Assembly (NCBI GenBank): GCA_964346665.1
Contig: CAYFVC010000063.1
Coordinates: 1-6,895, forward strand
Direction of reading: 5' to 3'
Length of the DNA stretch: 6,895 nt
DNA from: JAZGEG01 sp964346665
GTDB lineage: Archaea; Aenigmatarchaeota; Aenigmatarchaeia; QMZP01; QMZT01
Shown here: positions 1 through 5,387 of the stretch, one piece after another
Layout: every line of letters begins with the position of its first letter
How positions within the stretch are numbered: position 1 is the first letter of the stretch
The notes under the pieces: generated by a model
What the model was told of the DNA's origin: nothing
Database searches by the model: none
Seen by the model: the letters and a program-made list of their open reading frames with translations, nothing else
Made by a program: the position numbers and the translations under genes

Positions 1-20
1 TAATACATCGCGACTTTCAT
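1..20 (-). CDS. 5' end of a downstream gene, possibly a zinc-dependent alcohol dehydrogenase (partial)
   Basis: On the minus strand an ATG lies 11 nt after the stop of the small membrane protein gene and opens a frame reading MKVAMY before the window ends. Zinc-dependent medium-chain dehydrogenases (threonine or sorbitol dehydrogenase-like) often begin with MKVAMYY or MKAAVYY, and the position suits the next gene of the operon. Only six codons are visible and there is no good Shine-Dalgarno site, so both the gene and its identity are weak inferences. A later in-frame ATG at 8-6 is an alternative start. Confidence 0.3.
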
Positions 21-30
21 GGTATCTGTT

Positions 31-336
31 TCATTTGTATATCCCGATTCTCCTGCTGAGGAATCTGAAAGAATCCGTTATCTTCTCCCTGAAAACTATC
101 ACTCCCCAGGTTGCGAATATCCCTCCTGTAATGGTTGCGCCAAGGGAGAGGTCAGCCAATAGGTTGGGACCGAGGAGGAAAAGCTCGCCGTTCCAGAAGT
201 GGTCTATTATTCCGAATAACGAGCCTCCGAGAAGGAGAAGGTTAAGCCAGAATCCTTCCATATCTTTTTTCCTCAAAATTTTCCTTCTGACTGAGGTTAT
301 TAAAAGAACTGCCAGAGGAACGGCGTAACAAACCAT
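31..336 (-). CDS. small three-helix membrane protein of unknown function
   Basis: I do not recognise this 101-residue protein. It has three hydrophobic stretches, at about residues 2-16, 29-45 and 60-83. A strongly basic loop (RRKILRKK, residues 17-24) between the first two suggests that loop faces the cytoplasm. The stretch from residue 42 to 66 (IIDH, WNGELFL, GPNLLADLSLG) carries D, H, W, N and E residues in or beside membrane segments, the kind of pattern that is often conserved. The start is well supported: a near-consensus site GGGGTGATC lies 2 nt before the ATG and contains the stop codon of the aldolase gene. The gap to that gene is only 4 bp, so the two are almost certainly co-transcribed and probably translationally coupled. 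It could be a transporter accessory or a membrane anchor, but nothing in the sequence says which. Confidence 0.75.
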   Translation of the reverse strand: MVCYAVPLAVLLITSVRRKILRKKDMEGFWLNLLLLGGSLFGIIDHFWNGELFLLGPNLLADLSLGATITGGIFATWGVIVFREKITDSFRFLSRRIGIYK

Positions 337-338
337 TC

Positions 339-347
339 GATCACCCC
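339..347 (-). promoter_or_regulatory. Shine-Dalgarno site of the small membrane protein gene
   Basis: GGGGTGATC on the minus strand differs by one base from the archaeal consensus GGAGGTGATC over this stretch and ends 2 nt before the ATG at 336. The TGA inside it (343-341) is the stop codon of the aldolase gene. Ribosomes terminating on the aldolase therefore sit on the next gene's binding site. Confidence 0.7.
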
Positions 348-1132
348 TTTGCCTTCTTCTTGAAGATTTCGTAGGCTTCCTTTGGTTTTATTTTATCGTG
401 TATTAGCGAACGGACGGCTTGTATCATTGCAACAGGATCGCTTGACTGGAAGATGTTTCGTCCCATGTCCACTCCTATCGCGCCCGCCTGTAACGCTTTG
501 TGAGCCATTTTGAGGGCGTCTAGCTCGGGCATTTTCTTCCCACCCGCCATAACGATGGGAACAGGGCAGGATCCCACAACTTTATCAAAATTTTCGCAAT
601 AGTATGTCTTTACTATGTTGGCCCCGTGTTCTGCCGCTATTCGACAAGCGAGCGAGAGGTATCTTTCATCTCTGCCGAGATCCTTGCCAACCGCTGTTAC
701 CGCCATGGCAATCATTCCGTATTTTTCAGCCTCGTCCACCAGCTTCGAGAAATCAAGGATTGTGTCTCTCTCCCATTCCATTCCTACCGTAATTGAATAT
801 CCGAATCCAACAGCATTCATTCTTATTATCTCTTCCATTGGGACCGTGATCCCCTCGTGGAGAAGTTCCTTGCCTATTATGCTTGTCCCGCCTGATGCTC
901 TAAGCATTATTGGAATTTTCGTGTCCGGGTCTATGCATTTCCTAATCATCCCTCTCGTAGCGAAAAGCGTGTCAGCGTATGGCGTGAGCGGTTCTACGGA
1001 CTTCTTGAAATCCCTTAGACCGGTAGTTGGACCCATGAAATATCCGTGATCAACAGCCAACATAAGCGTACGACCAGTCTCCGGACTTATGATTTTTGAG
1101 AGTCTATTCTTCATTCCCCAATCCATAAACAT
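341..1132 (-). CDS. LsrF-like class I aldolase (DeoC/FbaB-type family)
   Basis: This 263-residue TIM-barrel aldolase closely resembles E. coli LsrF, which cleaves 3-hydroxy-5-phosphonooxypentane-2,4-dione in autoinducer-2 breakdown. Shared blocks are DWGM (4-7), ML-A-DHGYF-GPTTGL (24-39), RASG (78-81), AVTAVGKD (144-151), KTYY (175-178), CPVPIVMAGGKK (189-200) and GVDMGRNIFQS (220-230). Lys175 in KTYY is the expected Schiff-base lysine. It lacks the roughly 30-residue N-terminal extension of E. coli LsrF. A GTG at 1135 and ATGs at 1132 and 1126 are all in frame; AAAGGAG at 1143-1137 best suits 1132 or 1126. No other lsr gene is present, so a role in AI-2 metabolism is doubtful. The mtnA neighbour suggests the substrate may be a 5-substituted ribulose-1-phosphate. 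Family certain, substrate inferred. Confidence 0.93.
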   Translation of the reverse strand: MFMDWGMKNRLSKIISPETGRTLMLAVDHGYFMGPTTGLRDFKKSVEPLTPYADTLFATRGMIRKCIDPDTKIPIMLRASGGTSIIGKELLHEGITVPMEEIIRMNAVGFGYSITVGMEWERDTILDFSKLVDEAEKYGMIAMAVTAVGKDLGRDERYLSLACRIAAEHGANIVKTYYCENFDKVVGSCPVPIVMAGGKKMPELDALKMAHKALQAGAIGVDMGRNIFQSSDPVAMIQAVRSLIHDKIKPKEAYEIFKKKAKG

Positions 1133-1136
1133 CACA

Positions 1137-1143
1137 CTCCTTT
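1137..1143 (-). promoter_or_regulatory. Shine-Dalgarno site of the aldolase gene
   Basis: AAAGGAG on the minus strand lies 4 nt before the ATG at 1132 and 10 nt before the ATG at 1126. It lies only 1 nt from the GTG at 1135, which argues against that codon as the start. Confidence 0.55.
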
Positions 1144-1151
1144 GAATTACG

Positions 1152-1162
1152 ATATTTAAAGA
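1152..1162 (-). promoter_or_regulatory. possible TATA box before the aldolase gene
   Basis: The minus strand reads CTTTAAATATC here, close to the archaeal TATA consensus. Its centre is about 25 nt from the aldolase start, so transcription from it would begin at or next to the start codon and give a nearly leaderless mRNA. That conflicts with the Shine-Dalgarno site at 1143-1137, which would only be present in read-through transcripts from mtnA. It may simply be A/T-rich spacer. Confidence 0.3.
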
Positions 1163-1171
1163 GAATGTTTA

Positions 1172-1184
1172 GGAAATAAAAAGG
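1172..1184 (-). terminator. possible oligo-T terminator after mtnA
   Basis: Directly after mtnA, which ends with a double stop TAATAA, the minus strand reads CCTTTTTATTTCC. Archaeal RNA polymerase can terminate on T-runs without a hairpin, so partial termination between mtnA and the aldolase is possible. The run is short and termination may be incomplete. Confidence 0.3.
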
Positions 1185-1187
1185 TTA

Positions 1188-2198
1188 TTATCCGAAAATA
1201 CTCGCTATCTTGCTGGGGCTATAGAGTCCCCTTTCCGTTATTATGCCCCTTACGAACTTCGCTGGGGTGATATCGAAGGCCGGGTTCTTCGCTTTCGTTT
1301 CCTCAGGGGTTATCCTTTCCTTACCGATATAATGGACTTCTTTTTCACTCCTTTCCTCTATCGGTATATCACTCCCTATCTCGCATGAGAAATCCATCGT
1401 TGTCGAGGGAGCCGCAACGTAGAAGGGGATTCGATTTTCTTTCGCTAGAACCGCTTTTTCGTACGTTCCGATCTTGTTCGCAAAATCCCCGTTGCTGGCG
1501 ATTCTGTCAGCTCCTACAATGATCAAATCTATATCTCCATTCTGGATGTAATAACCCAAGGCGTTGTCGGCTATAACGTAATGGGGAATCCCTTCGTTAA
1601 GAAGTTCCCATGACGTGAGCTTCGCTCCCTGTAAGCGAGGTCGGGTTTCATCAACGTACACTTCCATTCGCTTGTTTTGCCTTTTTGCGGCGTATATGGG
1701 GGATAATGCTGTCCCCCAGTCCACGCACGCCAGCCACCCCGCGTTACAGTGGGTGGCTATACTGTAACCGTCATTTATCAGTCTCGCTCCGTGCTCGCCG
1801 ATAAGCCTGCAAGATTCCATGGACCAATTCGCGTACTCCTCCGCAACCTTCAAGGCAATTCCCTTCTTTTCCTTTTCCTCCTCAACACTCTTAACGTGGA
1901 AAAGAACGTAGTCTATTCCCCGGAACAGCTCATTCGCCGTAGGTCTAGTGCTTCGGAGGATTTCTGCCGCACCTTCTGGATCCTTTCCCTTCACAACGGC
2001 TAGCGCGATCCCATAAGCTGCGGTCGCCCCTATAGCTGGAGCTCCCCTAACCACCATATTTTTTATCGCGTTGACAACGTCCTCAATGCTTTTCAAATCA
2101 ACTATTTCGAATTTGTTAGGGAGAAGGAGCTGGTTGATCATTTTGATTTTGTTTTTTTCAAACCAGACCGTTCGGTAATGCTTTCCGTTGACTAGCAT
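1188..2198 (-). CDS. mtnA: S-methyl-5-thioribose-1-phosphate isomerase (MtnA)
   Basis: The 336-residue product is a full-length MtnA. In the cytosol it converts the aldose 5-methylthioribose-1-phosphate to the ketose 5-methylthioribulose-1-phosphate in methylthioadenosine salvage. Homologues in methanogens are also reported to act on 5-deoxyribose-1-phosphate. Visible motifs are RGAPAIG (51-57), THCNAG (149-154) with the catalytic cysteine C151, VDETRPRLQGA (182-192), GADRI (229-233) with the catalytic aspartate D231, and NGD-ANKIGTY (236-246). The MtnA pattern over its whole length argues against the paralogous ribose-1,5-bisphosphate isomerase and eIF2B subunits. The ATG at 2198 gives the usual N-terminus (NGK-YRTVWF). 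No Shine-Dalgarno site precedes it, so the mRNA may be leaderless. The gene sits 32 bp after hppA and about 55 bp before the aldolase that may use its product. Confidence 0.95.
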   Translation of the reverse strand: MLVNGKHYRTVWFEKNKIKMINQLLLPNKFEIVDLKSIEDVVNAIKNMVVRGAPAIGATAAYGIALAVVKGKDPEGAAEILRSTRPTANELFRGIDYVLFHVKSVEEEKEKKGIALKVAEEYANWSMESCRLIGEHGARLINDGYSIATHCNAGWLACVDWGTALSPIYAAKRQNKRMEVYVDETRPRLQGAKLTSWELLNEGIPHYVIADNALGYYIQNGDIDLIIVGADRIASNGDFANKIGTYEKAVLAKENRIPFYVAAPSTTMDFSCEIGSDIPIEERSEKEVHYIGKERITPEETKAKNPAFDITPAKFVRGIITERGLYSPSKIASIFG

Positions 2199-2219
2199 AA
2201 AATTAGGATAGTTTATGGA

Positions 2220-2227
2220 TTAAAAAA
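2220..2227 (-). promoter_or_regulatory. T-run after hppA: possible terminator and TATA-like box for mtnA
   Basis: The minus strand reads TTTTTTAA a few bases after the hppA stop codon. It can be read as an oligo-T terminator for hppA or as a weak TATA box. Its centre lies about 26 nt before the mtnA ATG, the spacing expected for a leaderless transcript. The GAAAC just before it is loosely like a BRE. mtnA has no Shine-Dalgarno site, which fits the leaderless reading. Confidence 0.35.
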
Positions 2228-2230
2228 GTT

Positions 2231-4192
2231 TCAGATAAATAAAGGTGCGAAAACCAAGGCGACGATGGACATCAGTTTGATCAGAATGTTCAGCGATGGA
2301 CCAGCGGTGTCTTTAAACGGATCTCCAACCGTGTCGCCTACGACAGCTGCCTTGTGGTTGTCGCTTCCTTTTCCACCGAGATTTCCCTTCTCTATGTACT
2401 TCTTCGCGTTGTCCCAAGCTCCTCCTGAATTCGCCATGAATAACGCTAGCAAAAAGCCTGAAGCGATTGCTCCCGCAAGCATCCCTCCCAGGGCTTCTGC
2501 CCCTAACAAAAGGCCGACCACTACGGGAGCAAGGATTGCAAGCAAACTCGGGACAACCATCTGTTTGAGGGCGGCGTGAGTTGAAATCTCGATACATTTG
2601 TTGTAATCTGGTTTTGCTTTCCCTTCCATTATCCCCTTGATGGTTTGGAACTGCCTCCGGACTTCCTGGACTATTTTGAACGCCGCCTTCCCTACAGCGC
2701 TCATCGCGAAGGAGGAGAAAAGGAATGGGAGCAACGCCCCTATAAACAGGCCTGTGATAACAGAGGGGTTAGTAAGGTTTATGGAGGTTATACCCATTGT
2801 ATTACCGTAAACAACGAACAGAGCGAGAGCTGTCAAGGCCGCTGATCCTATAGCGAAGCCCTTTCCGATCGCAGCCGTTGTATTTCCCACCGCATCCAAG
2901 GTTTCGCATCGCTCTCGGATTTCCTTCCCGAGGCTCGCCATTTCAGCGATCCCTGCAGCATTGTCAGCGACGGGTCCGTACGTGTCAGTGGCGAGGGTGA
3001 TCCCGAGTGTGGAGAGCATCCCTACTGCAGCTATTGCGATTCCGTACAATCCGGCGAATTGGTACGAAATCATTATCGCTGCTCCGACAGCGATTATAGG
3101 AAGCATAGTGCTCCTCATTCCAACGGACAGTCCCGCTATTATGTTCGTGGCGGCTCCTGTCTGGGAGGATTCAGCTATTGATCGAGCAGGACCTCTGTTT
3201 TCAGAAGTGTAGTATTCGGTTACGAGACCTATCACTATCCCTGCCACCAGGCCTGAAACAGTTGCGTACCAAACGTTTATCGCCCCCTGTCCTGAAACAT
3301 AGGTTATTAAAAAGTAAGAAAGAATGAACATCAGGATTGCGGAAATGAATATACCTTTATTCAAGGCCCATCTAGGATCTTTTCCCTCTTTTGCTCGGAC
3401 GAAGAAAGTTCCTATTATCGAGACTATTATTCCAAGACCCGCCAGCATCATCGGAAGAGCGACTGCACTGCTCAATCCTAAGGTAACGACCCCTATCGCC
3501 ATCGCCGCGATGATCGAATCAACGTAACTTTCGAAAAGGTCTGCTCCCATTCCTGCGACATCCCCTACGTTGTCTCCGACGTTGTCAGCTATCACAGCGG
3601 GATTCCTAGGATCGTCTTCAGGAATCCCCTTCTCCACTTTTCCTACCAGATCAGCTCCCACGTCCGCTGCCTTTGTGTATATACCTCCTCCAACCCTCGC
3701 GAACAGAGCGATGGAGCTCGCTCCGAAACCGAAGCCGAAAAGTATTGAAGTGTCCTGGAATATCATGTACATCAGGGAAACCCCCAGTAAACCCAGACCA
3801 ACGACGCTCATCCCCATGACCGTTCCCGAAGAGAAGGCAATCCTAAGGCCGGAATTGAGGGATTCCTTGGAGGCTTGGGATGTTCGGGCGTTGGCGGATG
3901 TGGCGACACGCATGCCTATGTTCCCTGTGAGTGCTGAAAAGAACGCTCCTATTACGAAGGCTGTTGCTGTCTCTGGGTTTATGATAAAGTATAAAATAAC
4001 GGAAACAACTATCACGAATACCGTGAGGTATTTGTACTGCTTGTTGAGATAGGTTAGAGCTCCCTTGTGGATGAACCCGCTTATCTCCTTCATTCTCTCC
4101 GTTCCGATCGGTTTTTTCTTTATTGATAACACTAGTATAACCGCGGATATTATCGCGAGCACCCCCGCGACCCAGGGAAGGTATTCAAACAT
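2231..4192 (-). CDS. hppA: membrane-bound ion-translocating pyrophosphatase, K+-dependent type
   Basis: The 653-residue protein is a complete membrane pyrophosphatase, an integral enzyme of about 16 helices that couples PPi hydrolysis to pumping of H+ or Na+. The PPi/Mg site is intact: DVGADLVGKVE (177-187), DDPRNPAVIADNVGDNVGD (193-211), TDTYGPVADNA (402-412) and DTVGDPFKDTAGPS (620-633). GNTTAAIGKG (436-445), with Ala440 and Gly443, is the K+-dependent signature; K+-independent enzymes have Lys at the first of these positions and Thr at the second. In helix 6, D218 and E221 (DLFES) match the arrangement known from Na+-pumps and K+-dependent H+-pumps, so the pumped ion is open. D225 adds another acid one helical turn further on. 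The start at 4192 is supported by GGTGATG 2 nt upstream. The gene lies 31 bp after the HAD gene, with a possible promoter of its own inside that gene's end. Confidence 0.97.
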   Translation of the reverse strand: MFEYLPWVAGVLAIISAVILVLSIKKKPIGTERMKEISGFIHKGALTYLNKQYKYLTVFVIVVSVILYFIINPETATAFVIGAFFSALTGNIGMRVATSANARTSQASKESLNSGLRIAFSSGTVMGMSVVGLGLLGVSLMYMIFQDTSILFGFGFGASSIALFARVGGGIYTKAADVGADLVGKVEKGIPEDDPRNPAVIADNVGDNVGDVAGMGADLFESYVDSIIAAMAIGVVTLGLSSAVALPMMLAGLGIIVSIIGTFFVRAKEGKDPRWALNKGIFISAILMFILSYFLITYVSGQGAINVWYATVSGLVAGIVIGLVTEYYTSENRGPARSIAESSQTGAATNIIAGLSVGMRSTMLPIIAVGAAIMISYQFAGLYGIAIAAVGMLSTLGITLATDTYGPVADNAAGIAEMASLGKEIRERCETLDAVGNTTAAIGKGFAIGSAALTALALFVVYGNTMGITSINLTNPSVITGLFIGALLPFLFSSFAMSAVGKAAFKIVQEVRRQFQTIKGIMEGKAKPDYNKCIEISTHAALKQMVVPSLLAILAPVVVGLLLGAEALGGMLAGAIASGFLLALFMANSGGAWDNAKKYIEKGNLGGKGSDNHKAAVVGDTVGDPFKDTAGPSLNILIKLMSIVALVFAPLFI

Positions 4193-4194
4193 TT

Positions 4195-4201
4195 CATCAC
4201 C
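4195..4201 (-). promoter_or_regulatory. Shine-Dalgarno site of hppA
   Basis: GGTGATG on the minus strand ends 2 nt before the hppA ATG at 4192, matching the anti-SD end of archaeal 16S rRNA. It fixes the start codon. Confidence 0.6.
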
Positions 4202-4223
4202 GTCTCCATTATTTTTGTGGTAT

Positions 4224-4877
4224 CTATTTTAAATATTTCAGAATCTCCCTTAAATCCTTCTTTTTAACAACAACGTCCGAAACTTGGTTCAGATTCTCTG
4301 ATTTCGAGTTGAAGGAGATCGAAAATCCAGCGAGCTTCGCGATTTCCACGTCGTTTTCATGATCTCCGATGAATACGCATTCGCTAGTTTCGATTCCCTC
4401 CTCTTTACAGATTTTCCTCAGGCCCTCTGTTTTGCTCCTGAAGTTAAAAGACGTTGTTTTCACCTTCAGTATGTTCCCATTCTTGTCGAAATACAAATGG
4501 TTTATGTAAACATGATCAAAAATCCGCTTGTAATCCGGAATCAGGGTTTCTATCACGACGTCCAGGCTGCCGGACACCAAACCTATCCTGTACCCTTTCT
4601 CCCTAAGGGTCCGGATTGTCTCCATCCCACCCTCTATCAATTTTATACTCTGGAGCGCTTTTTTAATGTTCTCCCTGTTCGCTCCGGATCTCTTCATCAG
4701 TTCGATATCCCTGTCCGCCCATTCCTGATAATTGATTTCCCCTGACAGGAATTTTCTCTTGGCTTCCAGCCTGTCCGGATGTTCATTCATCCCGAAGAAT
4801 TCATGCAACGTCCTCCATGCCGAATCCGTGTCTATTATCGTCCCGTCGAGATCGAAAACAACGAGCTTGTATCGCAT
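4224..4877 (-). CDS. HAD-family phosphatase, phosphoserine-phosphatase-like
   Basis: This 217-residue cytosolic protein carries all four HAD motifs: DLDGT (9-13; nucleophile D9, acid/base D11), a motif II serine in LVSGS (S102), the motif III lysine (K149 in RSKTEG) and GDHEND (171-176). A helical cap between motifs I and II, at about residues 15-80, is of the phosphoserine phosphatase type. The C-terminal KKDLREILKYLK strongly recalls the tail of archaeal SerB. Motif I is DLDGT and motif IV is GDHEND rather than the DFDST and GDGAND I recall for Methanocaldococcus SerB, so this may be a paralogue with another small phosphomonoester as substrate. The start is fixed by the overlap with the PIN gene: TAATG shares one base between stop and start, a sign of translational coupling. 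Confidence 0.9.
   Translation of the reverse strand: MRYKLVVFDLDGTIIDTDSAWRTLHEFFGMNEHPDRLEAKRKFLSGEINYQEWADRDIELMKRSGANRENIKKALQSIKLIEGGMETIRTLREKGYRIGLVSGSLDVVIETLIPDYKRIFDHVYINHLYFDKNGNILKVKTTSFNFRSKTEGLRKICKEEGIETSECVFIGDHENDVEIAKLAGFSISFNSKSENLNQVSDVVVKKKDLREILKYLK
4227..4237 (-). promoter_or_regulatory. possible TATA box of hppA inside the end of the HAD gene
   Basis: The minus strand reads ATATTTAAAAT over the last codons of the HAD gene, preceded by a GAA-type BRE-like stretch. A start about 25 nt downstream would fall near 4205, leaving a leader of about a dozen bases that still carries the GGTGATG site. The sequence also encodes the KYLK C-terminus, so the A/T richness may be coding. 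Confidence 0.35.
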
Positions 4878-5260
4878 TACATCACTTTCCCGGATTCAAC
4901 CAGATATTTGCCTTGGCGGAGCGTTATGAAACGCAGGCCTGCTTTCTTTATCCTTTTAATGAGTTCCTTGTCCTGCGTGCACGCGATGTACTTCTTTGTT
5001 TTCGCGAACCGGAGGATTTCATCATCCGTCCGTTTCCCCTCAGCTTTCAGAATTATTACCCCACCCTTCCGGATGAATTCCAATCCTATTCTCGCATTCC
5101 GGGCATCAGTTCCTTTTCCAACGGAAAGTTTTTTGAGCTCATCAATAACGAGATCTAAGGTGAAGACTTCTGTGTATCCCAAATCCAGTAGTTTGGAGAG
5201 AACATCAGTCCCGAATTTCCCCGGTATCATCAGGAAATTCGTGTCAAGCAAAGCCTTCAT
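4877..5260 (-). CDS. PIN-domain ribonuclease, Fcf1-like (COG1412 type)
   Basis: The 127-residue protein is a single PIN domain. The acidic metal-binding residues are in place: D6 in LLDTN, E41 in VIDELKKL, D79/D80 in TDDEIL and D97 in TQDKEL. The overall pattern, including the DARNA stretch at residues 52-56 and the short C-terminal strand, resembles the archaeal Fcf1/Utp24-like group such as A. fulgidus AF0591, which is thought to act in rRNA processing, more than VapC toxins. No antitoxin-like small gene is next to it; the partner is the HAD gene, joined by a one-base overlap, which also argues against a toxin-antitoxin pair. The start at 5260 puts LLDTN at the normal position. No Shine-Dalgarno site is seen, and a TATA-like box about 45 nt upstream suggests this is the first gene of the minus-strand run. 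The RNA target is unknown. Confidence 0.9.
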   Translation of the reverse strand: MKALLDTNFLMIPGKFGTDVLSKLLDLGYTEVFTLDLVIDELKKLSVGKGTDARNARIGLEFIRKGGVIILKAEGKRTDDEILRFAKTKKYIACTQDKELIKRIKKAGLRFITLRQGKYLVESGKVM

Positions 5261-5300
5261 ACCGAGTTCTTGTTGTTCAGAAATAAATACATTCGCGGAT

Positions 5301-5312
5301 ATTATATATTAT
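5301..5312. promoter_or_regulatory. TATA-like core of the divergent promoter region
   Basis: ATTATATATTAT is the most A/T-rich stretch of the 127-bp intergenic region and can be read as a TATA box on both strands. On the minus strand it would start transcription near 5280, about 20 nt before the PIN gene. On the plus strand it would start near 5331, inside the inverted repeat and about 56 nt before smc. A second plus-strand candidate, CATATTTA at 5357-5364, would give an almost leaderless smc mRNA. Confidence 0.45.
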
Positions 5313-5326
5313 TGGGGTGGAAGTTC

Positions 5327-5350
5327 GACGTAGTCTGTGACTACGTCACA
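5327..5350. repeat. perfect 9-bp inverted repeat with a second overlapping dyad, candidate operator
   Basis: GACGTAGTC (5327-5335) and GACTACGTC (5339-5347) are perfect reverse complements around a 3-base spacer, TGT. A second dyad overlaps it: TGTGAC (5336-5341), spacer TAC, GTCACA (5345-5350). The pair sits between divergent genes and over the likely smc transcription start, so it may be a binding site for a dimeric regulator. It could also fold into a hairpin in the smc leader. Confidence 0.55.
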
Positions 5351-5360
5351 GCAAATCATA

Positions 5361-5377
5361 TTTACATGTGTTGTAAA
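5361..5377. repeat. 6-bp inverted repeat just before smc
   Basis: TTTACA (5361-5366) and TGTAAA (5372-5377) flank a 5-base spacer. The right arm runs into the Shine-Dalgarno-like AAGGCGAT before smc. It may be an operator half-site pair or a weak RNA hairpin that touches the ribosome site. A repeat this short can arise by chance. Confidence 0.3.
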
Positions 5378-5383
5378 GGCGAT
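5376..5383 (+). promoter_or_regulatory. Shine-Dalgarno site of smc
   Basis: AAGGCGAT resembles the consensus GAGGTGAT at six of eight positions and ends 4 nt before the ATG at 5388. The alternative in-frame ATG at 5382 overlaps this site and is therefore less likely to be the start. Confidence 0.45.
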
Positions 5384-5387
5384 GTGT

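Noticed and set aside
341..1132. Archaeal fructose-bisphosphate aldolase or ADH synthase (AroA' type)
   Set aside because: Same superfamily, but the DWGM, DHGYF-GPTTGL, KTYY and GVDMGRNIFQS blocks follow LsrF closely, so LsrF-like is the better family call; substrate left open.
1188..2198. Ribose-1,5-bisphosphate isomerase of the archaeal AMP/RuBisCO pathway
   Set aside because: The protein matches MtnA over its full length, including the THCNAG and VDETRP-LQGA patterns and the N-terminal segment, rather than the paralogous family.
3570..4052. Plus-strand open frame of 160 codons opposite hppA, and several similar ones opposite hppA, the aldolase and mtnA
   Set aside because: They lie wholly antisense to strongly supported genes, are rich in Pro, Ser and Thr as expected of reverse-complement shadows, and lack recognisable motifs or ribosome sites.
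4877..5260. VapC toxin of a toxin-antitoxin pair
   Set aside because: No small antitoxin gene is adjacent; the neighbour is a HAD phosphatase, and the PIN sequence resembles the Fcf1-like group.
4779..5333. Plus-strand open frame of 184 codons opposite the HAD and PIN genes
   Set aside because: It is antisense to two genes with complete catalytic motifs, runs into the intergenic region, and has no recognisable domain.
5261..5387. tRNA or small RNA gene in the divergent intergenic region
   Set aside because: The inverted repeats do not form a cloverleaf, no TΨC-like motif is present, and the region is better explained as a divergent promoter.
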